Shown here: piece after piece, positions 16,037 through 24,001 of the stretch
Layout: each line of letters begins with the position of its first letter
Position numbering within the stretch: the stretch's first letter is position 1
DNA from: M3007 sp964392655
Lineage (GTDB): Bacteria; Bacteroidota; Bacteroidia; Chitinophagales; Saprospiraceae
Assembly (NCBI GenBank): GCA_964392655.1
Contig: CAYMQY010000018.1
Location: 1 to 35,046, forward strand
DNA: 35,046 nucleotides
Direction: 5' to 3'
Program-made: the position numbers and the translations under genes
The notes under the pieces: model-generated
The model's input: the letters and a program-made list of their open reading frames with translations, nothing else
Databases searched by the model: none
Told to the model about the DNA's origin: nothing

Positions 16037-18155
16037 GGTCGGGGTATTTTTTCACCAAACCTGCCGCATCGGCACGCGATACCCGCACGCCGTCCACATA
16101 GGCCGTGACCAAGGCATCGGAAAAGCCTTGTGCCTGGAGTTCGCGCCGGTGCGCTGCCGCTTCCGCAAATGCGCGGAAAAAACCGGTCGAGTACCGATAC
16201 GAACCAGACTCCGGCTCGCTCTCGATCATCAGGTCGGCATACATGGCCAGCGCATCGTTGGTCACGACCTGCCGGGCCGCTACGGCTTCCACTTTGTAGG
16301 TAAGTCCCTTGAGCCGGGTTTCGGTGGGCACGATGCCGCCAACCGCCATTTCCTGCGGCACAATCTGGCGCTGCACCGTCTGGGTCAGGGGCAGCGGCTC
16401 CTCCGCCGAAGCCAGCCAAATTTCGATCCGGCGGTTCAGCCGCTGCCCCGTGGGATTGGGCAGGGCGTTCAGCACATTCCGCGCTACCGGGTAAGCCGAG
16501 CCGAAACTTTTCAGGGAAATATTCCGCGCCGGTACGCCCAGGTCCGTCAATGCCTTGCCTACAATTTCGGCGCGTTTGATGCCGTAATACAGGTCAAATT
16601 TGGCAGGGCCGGTTTCGTTCGTATGCACGCACACCAACACTTTAGCGTCGGGAAACAACTGCGCCAGGCGTGCCGTTTCGCCCAGGCTTTTGCGGTTTTC
16701 CTCGTTCAGGATGTCGTTGTCGGTATTGTAGTAAAGCACCGGGAAGGTGGCGCTTTCCGGCAATTTTACGGCTGCAGCGCCCGGTGTGGCAGTATCGCCG
16801 GTTTTTTTCGCCGCAGCGACAAACAAAGTGCGCCGGGCGTATTGCTCCATTTGCTCCTGTTTGAAATAAGCCATGAAAATGTCGCGCTGTCCGTAACTGT
16901 CGAGCCGGTCGGAGGAAAAAAACGCCGAAAGCCCGTCTGCCGTCAAACGGAAAAAGGCATCATCGCCGGGCGAGTTTACCGGCGCGCCGAGATTAACCGG
17001 CTCCGACCAAGTCTGGGCAGCGGGATCGAATACCGATTTGAATACGTCCAGACCGCCCATGCTTCGGGTGTTGTTGCTACTAAAGTACAGGGTGCGCCCG
17101 TCACGCGCCAGAAAAGGTGTGGTTTCGTCGTAGGGCGAGTTGATGGCCGGGCCAAGGTTCAGCGGTTGCGTCCAGCCGCTGTCGGTGCGCATGGCGTAAT
17201 ACAAATCGAGGCCACCCTGTCCGCCGGGCCGTCGGCTGGCAAAAAGCAGCAGGCTGTCGGTAGCCAGAAAAGGCGCCGTATCGCCTTCCTCAGGCAGCAT
17301 GGGGCTGGAAAATGCCGGGCTGGACACGGCATTTCGCCCGGCAGTATCAGCCAGTATTTCGCCACTGAACAAGGAGAACCCACGGAAAAAGTACAGCACC
17401 TGGCCGTCGCTGCTGAAGTCGAGCACCACTTCGTAGCGGGGCGTATTGAGCAGGTCGCCGAGCAGCGTGGCGTAGTTCCAGCCGCTGTTGGTGCGGTTGG
17501 AAAAAAACATATCGCTGCACCACTGGCCGGTTTCGAGGTCTTCGTAGCCTTCGGCATTTCGGCGACCGCCGGTGCAGTTTTCGCGGGCGGCAGAGAAGTA
17601 CACCCGATTGGGGAAGTTCACGGAAGGCAGGGGCGCAAATTCGTCGCCCGGGGTGTTTACGCGGTCGCCGAGGTTTTCCACAAGCGCCACGTCCGAGTTC
17701 GGGCGGATGCCCATGCCGCCGACGCAGCGGCGGATGTTGTCGAGCGCATTGCCGCGCAGGGGGTGTTTGTCGCCGGCTACCCGCAAAAAACCTTTGTAGG
17801 CCCCGATGGCGCGCTCAAATTCGGACAAGCCGTGCAAGGTGCGGGCGAGGTAGTAGTGTACGTCGGGATCGGTGCCGGTCGGGTTTTTCTGGAGCACAAA
17901 CTCCAGGTACTGTCGGGCTTTTTCAGCCTGGTGGAGGTGGTAGTTGCAAATGCCGAGTTTGGTGAGCACCGCAAGGTCGCCGGGTTTTTCCTGCTGGTAT
18001 TGACCCAGATCCGCTACGGCTTCGGCCCACCGGCGGTTGGCAAAGTGTTTTTCGCCGCTACGCTTGAGGTCGGTGACTTTTTGGGCTGAAAGTGCCGGAG
18101 CCAGAAGCAGCAGAAAGCCGGCGAGCAGCGTGTGAGCAAGGATATTTTTTGACAT
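16014..18155 (-). CDS. PorE-like T9SS protein: TPR, PD40 propeller, OmpA domain
   Basis: A 713-residue exported protein. After a signal peptide (LLAGFLLLLAPALSAQ) come TPR helices (about 25-150: HFANRRWAEAVADLGQYQQ, VLTKLGICNYHLHQAEKA), then a PD40/WD40-like propeller (about 165-430) with repeats such as DETTPFLARDGRTLYFSS and FFRLTADGLSAFFSSDR, an OmpA C-terminal peptidoglycan-binding domain (about 475-580, YNTDNDILNEENRKSL through GQRLNRRIEIW) and a SPOR-like end (about 648-713, STGFFRAFAEAAAHRREL). This order is that of PorE and related proteins that link the type IX secretion system to peptidoglycan. A carboxypeptidase-like domain is not visible here. It heads the operon with the methyltransferase and GldH. 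A TACTTTTG box ends only nine bases before the ATG. Confidence 0.82.
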   Translation of the reverse strand: MSKNILAHTLLAGFLLLLAPALSAQKVTDLKRSGEKHFANRRWAEAVADLGQYQQEKPGDLAVLTKLGICNYHLHQAEKARQYLEFVLQKNPTGTDPDVHYYLARTLHGLSEFERAIGAYKGFLRVAGDKHPLRGNALDNIRRCVGGMGIRPNSDVALVENLGDRVNTPGDEFAPLPSVNFPNRVYFSAARENCTGGRRNAEGYEDLETGQWCSDMFFSNRTNSGWNYATLLGDLLNTPRYEVVLDFSSDGQVLYFFRGFSLFSGEILADTAGRNAVSSPAFSSPMLPEEGDTAPFLATDSLLLFASRRPGGQGGLDLYYAMRTDSGWTQPLNLGPAINSPYDETTPFLARDGRTLYFSSNNTRSMGGLDVFKSVFDPAAQTWSEPVNLGAPVNSPGDDAFFRLTADGLSAFFSSDRLDSYGQRDIFMAYFKQEQMEQYARRTLFVAAAKKTGDTATPGAAAVKLPESATFPVLYYNTDNDILNEENRKSLGETARLAQLFPDAKVLVCVHTNETGPAKFDLYYGIKRAEIVGKALTDLGVPARNISLKSFGSAYPVARNVLNALPNPTGQRLNRRIEIWLASAEEPLPLTQTVQRQIVPQEMAVGGIVPTETRLKGLTYKVEAVAARQVVTNDALAMYADLMIESEPESGSYRYSTGFFRAFAEAAAHRRELQAQGFSDALVTAYVDGVRVSRADAAGLVKKYPDLAAFIKN

Positions 18156-18163
18156 AATCGGCG

Positions 18164-18171
18164 CAAAAGTA
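18164..18171 (-). promoter_or_regulatory. Minus-7 box of the PorE-like operon
   Basis: Minus-strand TACTTTTG, perfect consensus, eight bases upstream of the ATG at 18155. Transcription would start within a few bases of the start codon, giving an almost leaderless message. The expected TTG upstream is not clear. Confidence 0.45.
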
Positions 18172-18203
18172 GGGGTTTGGGAACATGTGTGGAATGTCCC
18201 CGG

Positions 18204-18332
18204 TCAGGCTTCTCCAGGCATAGGGATAAGTTTCCCAAAGTAATATTCGTGGCGGACCTCGGCCGTTTTTTCAAATTCCAGTCATTCCTCCACCGTGTAG
18301 CGTTTTTCCGTGACTGCAAGTGTCGTCGTCAT
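18204..18332 (-). pseudogene. Remnant of a Uma2-family (DUF820) nuclease gene
   Basis: Found by reading the minus strand of the gap between the PorE-like and VWA genes. From the ATG at 18332 the frame gives MTTTLAVTEKRYTVEE, a TGA at 18284-18282, then LEFEKTAEVRHEYYFGKL followed by IPMPGEA and a second TGA at 18206-18204. This matches the N-terminus of Uma2 proteins (YTVEEYL...RHEYxxGxxxxMPG); the first TGA stands where Tyr or Trp is usual. The remaining two thirds, with the PD-(D/E)XK catalytic residues, are gone, the remnant ending where the PorE-like promoter begins. A consensus promoter is still present upstream (18351-18381). It is therefore a dead, truncated copy. Confidence 0.75.
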
Positions 18333-18350
18333 GCGCAGTTGAATTTTTAG

Positions 18351-18381
18351 CAAATGTAGGGATTGTACCCGTATGCGCCAA
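18351..18381 (-). promoter_or_regulatory. Preserved promoter of the Uma2 remnant
   Basis: On the minus strand TTG (18381-18379), 20 bases, TACATTTG (18358-18351), a full consensus match. It still points leftward across the dead gene toward the PorE-like operon, so it may add transcription to that operon. Confidence 0.5.
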
Positions 18382-18476
18382 AGGCGTGTTTGTCTTTGCG
18401 CGACCCAAACTCTTTTGAACATTTTCCCCACCTTTGCGTCTCGTTTGACCAGACCGCACGAACTACTTTCACCGCA

Positions 18477-20576
18477 ATGCCCAATCTCTCGTTTCAATAC
18501 CCCGCCTGGTTCCTGATTTTTTGTACCCTTTTGGGACTCGGCTACGCGATGCTGTTGTATTACCGCGACACCACGTTCCGCGAACAGGCTCCGATGCTCA
18601 ACCGCTGGCTCGGCGTACTGCGTTGGTTGGTGGTCACGATTATCAGCGCCCTGTTGCTGTCGCCCATGCTCAAAAGTATCCTCACGGAAACGAAAAAACC
18701 CGTGGTCGTGCTGGCACAGGACGTGTCGGAAAGCGTGGGCGCCGAACTCGGCGGCGCTACGCTGGAGCAATACAAAAAGGACTGGCAAAGTCTGCGCGAC
18801 AACCTGACGGAAAACTACGAAGTGCATGAACTGGCCTTTGGCGATGCCGTGCGCGAAGGCGTGGAGTTTCAGTTTTCCGACAAGGTGAGCAACCTGTCTG
18901 CCGTCATGCGCGAGGTGTACGACCGTTACGGCGCCCAAAATCTCGGCGCCGTGGTGCTGGCTTCCGACGGGATTTACAACCAGGGCAGCAACCCTGCCTA
19001 TTCCAGCACGCAGATTTCCGCGCCGGTTTTCACGGTAGCACTTGGCGATACCACGCCGCGCAAGGACCTGGTGGTGAAACGGGTGTTTCACAACAAAATC
19101 GCTTACCTCGGCGACAAGTTTTCGATCCAGATTGACGTAGCGGCGTCCAACTGTGCCGGCACGCAGAGCCTGCTGACGGTGAGCAAAATGGACGGCGACA
19201 ACGCGCGGACGCTCCAGTCGTTCCCGATTTCCGTGGCCAACAACGACTTTTTTCTCACAAAAGAAATTCTGCTTGACGCCGACCAGCCGGGGGTGGCGCA
19301 TTACCGGATCAGCCTGGCCAAAGTCCCGGGCGAGCGCACCGGTGCCAACAATGTGCGCGATATTTTTATTGACGTGCTCGATGCCCGGCAGAAAATCCTG
19401 CTTCTGGCCAACGGTGCGCACCCCGACCTGTCGGCTCTGCGCCAAACGCTCGAGGGCAACAAAAACTATCAGGTAGCGGTGGCCTATCTCGGAGAACCGG
19501 GCCTGGACGTGTCCAAATTCGACTTCGTGGTGCTGCACAACCTGCCCTCCAACGCCGGCGACATATCGGGCATCCTGAATACACTGAACAGCAAACGTAT
19601 TCCGCGCCTGTTCATCGCCGGCATGCAGACCAACTACGGCGCGCTGGCGCGGGCGCAAAACCTCGTCAGTACGCAAAGCAATGCTCAGCAAAGCGACGAC
19701 GTGCAGGGCAAAGTGTCGCCGCAATTCGCTGCGTTTTCGATCAGCCCGGAACTGGCTTCCGAACTCCCGAAGTTCAACCCTGTGACCAGCGCGTTCGGCA
19801 ATTTCGCCGAAACCCCGCAGGCGCAGGTGGTGCTCCGCAAACGCATCGGCAAGGTAGACACCGAGCAGCCGCTGCTCGCCATCGGCGAAACCGACGGCAT
19901 CAAAACCGGCATTTTCCTGGCGGAGGGCCTGTGGAAATGGCGGCTGTTCGATTATTTGCAGCACAACAACCACCAGATTTTTGAAGAATTGGTGGGTAAA
20001 ACCGTGCAGTACCTGACCCTGAAGGAAGACAAACGCAAGTTCCGGGTATCGCTGGATCAGAACATTTTTAACGAGAACGAGCCGGTCACATTTGCTGCCG
20101 AGCTGTACAACGACAACTACGAACTCACGAACAGCTCCGACGTGGCCATGTCCATTCGCAATGCCAAGGGCAAGGAGTTTTTGTTCACGTTCAACAAGTT
20201 GGGCAAGGCGTACACGCTTAATGCGGGAATTTTGCCGGTAGGCAACTACACGTTCCGAGCCACCAGCAATTTTAACGGGCAAAACATGCAGTACGAAGGC
20301 CGTTTCAGTGTGCAGCCCATCCAGTTGGAACTGTTTGCCACCACGGCCAACCACGCGGTGCTGCGCCAACTGAGCGCCCAATACGGCGGCGAAACCGTAG
20401 CGCCTGCCGCCCTGACCAGCATTTCGGAGAAAATCAAAGCCTCCGGTGCAATCAAACCCGTCGTGTACCAAAGCACAAAAACGAACCCGCTCATCAACCT
20501 CAAGTGGATATTCCTGCTGCTGGCCCTGCTGCTGTCGGCAGAATGGTTCCTGCGGCGCTACTTCGGGGCGTACTGA
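18477..20576 (+). CDS. VWA-like membrane protein (699 aa)
   Basis: A large membrane protein of a type common in Bacteroidota and related in layout to BatA/BatB-family proteins. Two N-terminal helices (about 7-28 and 44-64) are followed by a VWA-like fold opening VVVLAQDVSESVG (the metal-site Asp is kept, with Ser-Glu-Ser in place of strict DxSxS) and VVLASDGIYNQGSNP, then long beta-rich periplasmic regions with an amidotransferase-like segment (KILLLANGAHPDLSALRQ) and a C-terminal helix (about 672-690, WIFLLLALLLSAEWFL). The start at 18477 (MPNLSFQYPAWFLIF) is set by the first helix; upstream codons lack homology. It stands alone, followed by the large palindrome. The function of this group is not established. 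Confidence 0.82.
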   Translation: MPNLSFQYPAWFLIFCTLLGLGYAMLLYYRDTTFREQAPMLNRWLGVLRWLVVTIISALLLSPMLKSILTETKKPVVVLAQDVSESVGAELGGATLEQYKKDWQSLRDNLTENYEVHELAFGDAVREGVEFQFSDKVSNLSAVMREVYDRYGAQNLGAVVLASDGIYNQGSNPAYSSTQISAPVFTVALGDTTPRKDLVVKRVFHNKIAYLGDKFSIQIDVAASNCAGTQSLLTVSKMDGDNARTLQSFPISVANNDFFLTKEILLDADQPGVAHYRISLAKVPGERTGANNVRDIFIDVLDARQKILLLANGAHPDLSALRQTLEGNKNYQVAVAYLGEPGLDVSKFDFVVLHNLPSNAGDISGILNTLNSKRIPRLFIAGMQTNYGALARAQNLVSTQSNAQQSDDVQGKVSPQFAAFSISPELASELPKFNPVTSAFGNFAETPQAQVVLRKRIGKVDTEQPLLAIGETDGIKTGIFLAEGLWKWRLFDYLQHNNHQIFEELVGKTVQYLTLKEDKRKFRVSLDQNIFNENEPVTFAAELYNDNYELTNSSDVAMSIRNAKGKEFLFTFNKLGKAYTLNAGILPVGNYTFRATSNFNGQNMQYEGRFSVQPIQLELFATTANHAVLRQLSAQYGGETVAPAALTSISEKIKASGAIKPVVYQSTKTNPLINLKWIFLLLALLLSAEWFLRRYFGAY

Positions 20577-20581
20577 CGGGG

Positions 20582-20865
20582 TTTCACCGGGAAGACCACT
20601 AAGGAGCTGGTAAAAATAAGTTGTGAACGGGCTTGGACAGGCGTGACACAAAAAAATGTCACAGAGGCTCACAGAGTCAGAGAGGGCACAGAGGAAAAAG
20701 TGCGAATTCAACCTTCACTTGTGTTTTGTTTAAACACACCCGGTTGTGCTTTTTTCTCTGTGCCCTCTCTGACTCTGTGAGCCTCTGTGACAATTTTTTC
20801 GCGCTACGCCGTGCGTGGAGCGAACTTGTTTTTACCTGTTTCTTAGTGGTATTTGTGGTGCAAAA
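20582..20865. repeat. Large nested inverted repeat (palindrome 2)
   Basis: An inner hairpin, 20657-20703 with 20748-20792, is nearly perfect over about 45 bp (arms built of CACAGAG-type units). Outside it the pairing continues in decayed form: CACTAAGGAGCTGGTAAAAA on the left matches TTTTTACCTGTTTCTTAGTG on the right, and the ends are TTTCACC (20582-20588) and GGTGCAAAA (20857-20865). Arms are thus about 120 bp each around a 44-base centre. It fills the space between two converging genes. No transposase frame lies inside. It may be a non-autonomous element or very long terminator. Confidence 0.75.
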
Positions 20866-20875
20866 AACCGCAGTT

Positions 20876-21181
20876 TTACTGCTTGTCTACTTTTTGCGTT
20901 TTGAGCACTTGGTGTGTGCGGTCCTGAATTTGAACAAGGTACATCCCCTTGGGCAGGTCGGCTACGAACAGCGTTTCGCCTTTGACGTACTCATACTCTT
21001 TGACTTTTTTGCCTACCAGATTAAAAAAGGCCACATACCCTACGACGTCATCGCCATCCTGCACGGAGATGTACTCCGAGGTGGGATTGGGGAAGATCTT
21101 GAGCTCTGCCTTGATCGAATGTTGGGCTTGCACGGCAATACTCGCAAGCAGGAAAATTAGAATGGGTAAGATGTGCTTCAT
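20876..21181 (-). CDS. Signal peptide plus T9SS C-terminal sorting domain only (101 aa)
   Basis: A protein with nothing but an export signal (MKHILPILIFLLASIAVQAQ) and a type A T9SS sorting domain. The domain is complete: IFPNPTSEYISVQ at its start, YVAFFNLVGKKVKEYEY, LFVADLPKGMYLVQIQD and a basic end LKTQKVDKQ. In normal cargo this domain is attached to a large passenger; here there is none. The start at 21181 is the only Met with a signal sequence. A promoter match lies at 21205-21235, so it seems to be expressed by itself. It could compete for or regulate the sorting machinery, be a small surface-anchored peptide, or be the tail of a lost cargo gene, but the intact signal peptide makes the last less likely. 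Confidence 0.85.
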   Translation of the reverse strand: MKHILPILIFLLASIAVQAQHSIKAELKIFPNPTSEYISVQDGDDVVGYVAFFNLVGKKVKEYEYVKGETLFVADLPKGMYLVQIQDRTHQVLKTQKVDKQ

Positions 21182-21204
21182 CGGCAAACATGTTAAAACT
21201 CGGA

Positions 21205-21235
21205 CGAAAGTATGTACATTAACCGGTGTGACCAA
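21205..21235 (-). promoter_or_regulatory. Promoter of the T9SS tail protein
   Basis: On the minus strand TTG (21235-21233), 20 bases, TACTTTCG (21212-21205), seven of eight. The leader before the ATG at 21181 would be about 15-20 bases. Confidence 0.45.
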
Positions 21236-21353
21236 CCGTTGGTTTTTCTTTTTGAAAAATATTAACTTCCTTGACACAATAGATTCACAATGGGCTGCTT
21301 CGGTGGCGGCTTTTGAGAGAAAAAAGTTGTCCGGACGCACGGGTAAATACGTG

Positions 21354-22331
21354 TCATACCTCCCTGACTGCCGCGCGACGCAGCCGGTCGTTGATTGCGC
21401 GGCCAAGTCCGGTTTCGGGACAGAGTTCGGCCCATATTTCCTCCACACCGTCGGCCTGATCCAGCAAACGGAGGGCGGAAAACAAATTTTGGGCAGCCTC
21501 CGACAGGTCACCTGCCTTGGACAACACGATCTTCTGCGTGTGTTTCGGCAAGTCATCCTTGTCCTGAAACAGCAACAACCCGATAGCGGCCTGGTCCTCG
21601 CCGTCCGGCCATTGCCCTCCGTCCACCGTTCGCAGCGGTTTGCGGGGAGCGTAGTGCGACAGGAGCATACCCGGTGCGGCAGGGTTGCTGCTTTGGTTCA
21701 GCGATATCCGGACGGGGCCTGCGACTTCCTCGATTTGTTCCAGTGAAAGCCCGCCAAGCCGGTACACCACAACTTGCCCGTCTTCGTACCCGGCTATGGT
21801 GCTTTCCACCCCCACCACGCACGCGCCGCCGTCGAGGATGTACGGAATTTTTCCCTGCAACTGATCGTACACGTGTTGCGCACGGGTCGGGCTGATATAC
21901 CCGAACGGGTTGGCACTGGGCGCTGCCAGGGGGAAATGCAAGGCACGCAAAAGCGCCTGTGCCACCGGATGTGCCGGCGCCCGCAGCGCCACGCGGGGCA
22001 ACCCTGAGGTGACAATATCGGGCACCGACTCGTGTTTGGGCACAAGCACCGTCAGCGGCCCCGGCCAAAACCGTTCGGCAAGTCGCCGGAGCGGCTCGGG
22101 AAAGTCGCCGGCATACCGCTCGGCCTGTGCAATTCCCGTCACATGCACGATCAGCGGGTCGAACGCCGGACGGTTTTTAATTTCAAAAATCCGCACCACC
22201 GCCGCCGGATTGAGTGCGTTGGCGGCCAGACCATAAACTGTTTCTGTAGGAATACCCACGCACTCGCCTGCAAGCAACCACTGTGCAGCCGTGGCCGGAT
22301 CAGACCCGATTTTTGTGTCGAATAGTGTCAT
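21354..22331 (-). CDS. L-threonylcarbamoyladenylate synthase (Sua5/YwlC type)
   Basis: A 325-residue enzyme that makes threonylcarbamoyl-AMP from Thr, bicarbonate and ATP, the first step of t6A37 in tRNA. The YrdC domain (about 1-205) shows GIPTETVYGLAANA, KNRPAFDPLIVHV, FWPGPLTVLV, VALRAPAHPVA, APSANPFGYISPT and VESTIAGYEDGQVVVYRLGG. The C-terminal Sua5 domain (about 225-325) begins APGMLLSHYAPRKPL. Two-domain length is usual for Sua5. The start at 22331 (MTLFDTKIG) was chosen as homology begins there; the frame is open further upstream but crosses the divergent promoter region. It diverges from the HAD-like gene. Confidence 0.92.
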   Translation of the reverse strand: MTLFDTKIGSDPATAAQWLLAGECVGIPTETVYGLAANALNPAAVVRIFEIKNRPAFDPLIVHVTGIAQAERYAGDFPEPLRRLAERFWPGPLTVLVPKHESVPDIVTSGLPRVALRAPAHPVAQALLRALHFPLAAPSANPFGYISPTRAQHVYDQLQGKIPYILDGGACVVGVESTIAGYEDGQVVVYRLGGLSLEQIEEVAGPVRISLNQSSNPAAPGMLLSHYAPRKPLRTVDGGQWPDGEDQAAIGLLLFQDKDDLPKHTQKIVLSKAGDLSEAAQNLFSALRLLDQADGVEEIWAELCPETGLGRAINDRLRRAAVREV

Positions 22332-22432
22332 CGGTTTGCAAATATTCGGCAGCGCAGCCCGACACCTTCCCGGATGCCGGTACGCTGATTTCGCCCAAAC
22401 GTAAGCGTTTTGCCGGAAAACATCCCGGGCAG

Positions 22433-22465
22433 TTAAAAAGTACGGCGTTTTCGTGTTTACCTTTG
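22433..22465 (+). promoter_or_regulatory. Promoter of the HAD-like gene
   Basis: TACCTTTG at 22458-22465 is a perfect minus-7 match, 18 bases before the ATG at 22484. The upstream element is TTA (22433-22435) rather than TTG, at a spacing of 22. Confidence 0.5.
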
Positions 22466-22483
22466 CGTAAAACACACACCATC

Positions 22484-22933
22484 ATGGAGTCTGCAAGTAA
22501 TGGGGCCGGAGCCGGCCTGCGAGAAATTTTCAACGAAAAAGGCGAGCGAATCAGCCCGGTGCTCCCCGAGAATATCCGGAATTTTTTGATTGACATAGAC
22601 GGAACAATCTGCGACGATGTACCCAACGAAGAACCCGATCGCATGGCTACGGTGCTCCCGTATCCGGATGCGCTGGACATGCTGAACAGATGGTACGACG
22701 AAGGCCACATCATTTTCTTTTTCACCAGCCGCACCGAAGCGCACCGCCCGGTCACGGAACAGTGGCTGAACAAACACGGCTTCAAATACCACGGCATCCT
22801 CTTTGGCAAGCCGCGCGGCGGCAATTACCACTGGATTGACAACCACATTGTGCGGGCCACGCGTTTCAAGGGCAAGTTTACCGACCTTGTGGTGCGCACA
22901 CACGAAATCGAAGTATTCCGGGAAGAAGAATAA
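22484..22933 (+). CDS. HAD-like hydrolase (Bacteroidota family labelled phosphoheptose isomerase)
   Basis: A 149-residue protein with a HAD-superfamily active-site motif FLIDIDGTICDD (D37 nucleophile, D39 acid/base) and a second motif FFTSRTEAHRPVTEQWL. The rest (VPNEEPDRMATV, HGFKYHGILFGKPRGGNYHWID, ATRFKGKFTDLV) fits a short, widely conserved Bacteroidota group that databases often call phosphoheptose isomerase, although the sequence shows a phosphatase-type motif and no sugar isomerase domain. Substrate is unknown. The start at 22484 follows a good minus-7 box by 18 bases. It is followed after 63 bases by the YjiK-like gene on the same strand. Confidence 0.8.
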   Translation: MESASNGAGAGLREIFNEKGERISPVLPENIRNFLIDIDGTICDDVPNEEPDRMATVLPYPDALDMLNRWYDEGHIIFFFTSRTEAHRPVTEQWLNKHGFKYHGILFGKPRGGNYHWIDNHIVRATRFKGKFTDLVVRTHEIEVFREEE

Positions 22934-22996
22934 TTTCCGGGCAATTTATCTGCCCGCCGAAACGTACATTCGGTATCATCCTGTCAATTGCCCGCC

Positions 22997-23854
22997 ATGA
23001 ATAAACACCTGTCTGCCTTCCTGCTGCCAGTACTTTGCTGCGCAGCCCAACTGTTCGGCGCAAATCCCGACAGCATTCCCTACCGGCTCCATGAACCCTC
23101 GCTGGTGATCAATTTCGTCAGCGAAGACCTTTACGAAGTTTCCGGCCTCGGACCCACCGACGAACCAGGCATCTTTTGCGCCATTTCGGACGAACGCGGT
23201 GAGGTGCTTTTTCTGGACGGCGCCGGCGGTGGAACTATTATTCGCCGTGTGCTTTTCCGTGAAAAAGGCGATTTCGAGGGCGTCGAATGGGTGCGCAAGT
23301 GCCTGTATGCCGTGCGGAGCAACGGCGAGGTATTCGAAATTGACCGCTGGAAAACGGAAAAACCCAAGGTCGAATCCTGGAAAACTTTTCTCACCAAGAC
23401 CGACGATGTGGAAGGGCTTGGGTACGACAACAAACGCCACGCCTTGCTGCTGGCCTGCAAAGGCGACCCCGACAGCACGTATGCCCGACGCATTTATGCG
23501 TTCGATTTGCGCAAAAAACAACTGGACTCCATCCCGGCTTTCAGCATCAACCCCCTTGAGGTGAATGAACTATTGCCGTACCTCGATCAGGAAAAACACC
23601 ACTACTTCAGCCCTTCCGGGATAGCCGTACACCCGATCACAGGCGATGTGTACGTACTTTCCACGGCACTCAAGCGCCTGGTCGTACTGGACTACTCGAC
23701 CGGAAAAATCCGCTACGCCGTTCGGCTTGACAAAAAAGTAATGCCGCAACCGGAGGGTATTGCCTTCGATTCGGAAGGCAATCTTTTCCTGGCCAGCGAG
23801 GGAAAAAAGGGCGAGGGAATGTTGCTGCGCTTCGATTTGATGAAAAAACAGTAA
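22997..23854 (+). CDS. YjiK/SdiA-regulated-like secreted beta-propeller
   Basis: A 285-residue exported protein with a signal peptide (LSAFLLPVLCCAAQLFGAN). The sequence follows the SdiA-regulated / YjiK pattern: YEVSGLGPTDEPGIFCAISDERGEVLFLD, FEGVEWVRKCLYAVRSNGEVFEI, VEGLGYDNKRHALLLACKG, SPSGIAVHPITGDVYVLS and PEGIAFDSEGNLFLASEG, each a propeller strand set. Proteins of this family have no firmly known role. The ATG at 22997 gives a proper signal peptide; a TTG at 22988 is in frame but less likely. It is separated from the HAD-like gene by 63 bases and may be co-transcribed. Confidence 0.82.
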   Translation: MNKHLSAFLLPVLCCAAQLFGANPDSIPYRLHEPSLVINFVSEDLYEVSGLGPTDEPGIFCAISDERGEVLFLDGAGGGTIIRRVLFREKGDFEGVEWVRKCLYAVRSNGEVFEIDRWKTEKPKVESWKTFLTKTDDVEGLGYDNKRHALLLACKGDPDSTYARRIYAFDLRKKQLDSIPAFSINPLEVNELLPYLDQEKHHYFSPSGIAVHPITGDVYVLSTALKRLVVLDYSTGKIRYAVRLDKKVMPQPEGIAFDSEGNLFLASEGKKGEGMLLRFDLMKKQ

Positions 23855-23881
23855 CAACTTGGGCCGCCCCGCAGAGAGCAA

Positions 23882-23947
23882 TTTCACCACAGATTCCACA
23901 GATTTACACAGATTTATCCGTGGAAATCTGTGGAATCTGTGGTGAAA
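23882..23947. repeat. Perfect inverted repeat (palindrome 3)
   Basis: Two 24-base arms pair perfectly (23882-23905 with 23924-23947) around an 18-base loop. The arms start TTTCACCACAGATTCCACAG. It is between the converging YjiK-like and STN genes. Ends TTTCACC/GGTGAAA are shared with palindromes 1 and 2. It could also end transcription from either side. Confidence 0.9.
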
Positions 23948-24001
23948 ACTGCTTCGCTGCTGGCAACGCCAAGCGGGTACAAAATAAGCATCAACCGCGT
24001 G

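Noticed and set aside
15759..18089. 776-aa open frame on the plus strand
   Set aside because: Antisense to the PorE-like and methyltransferase genes, which have clear domains; composition is rich in Arg/Gly/His as usual for shadows.
18282..20711. 809-aa open frame on the minus strand
   Set aside because: It is antisense to the VWA-like gene, shows no family pattern and ends inside the Uma2 remnant. High GC makes such shadow frames common.
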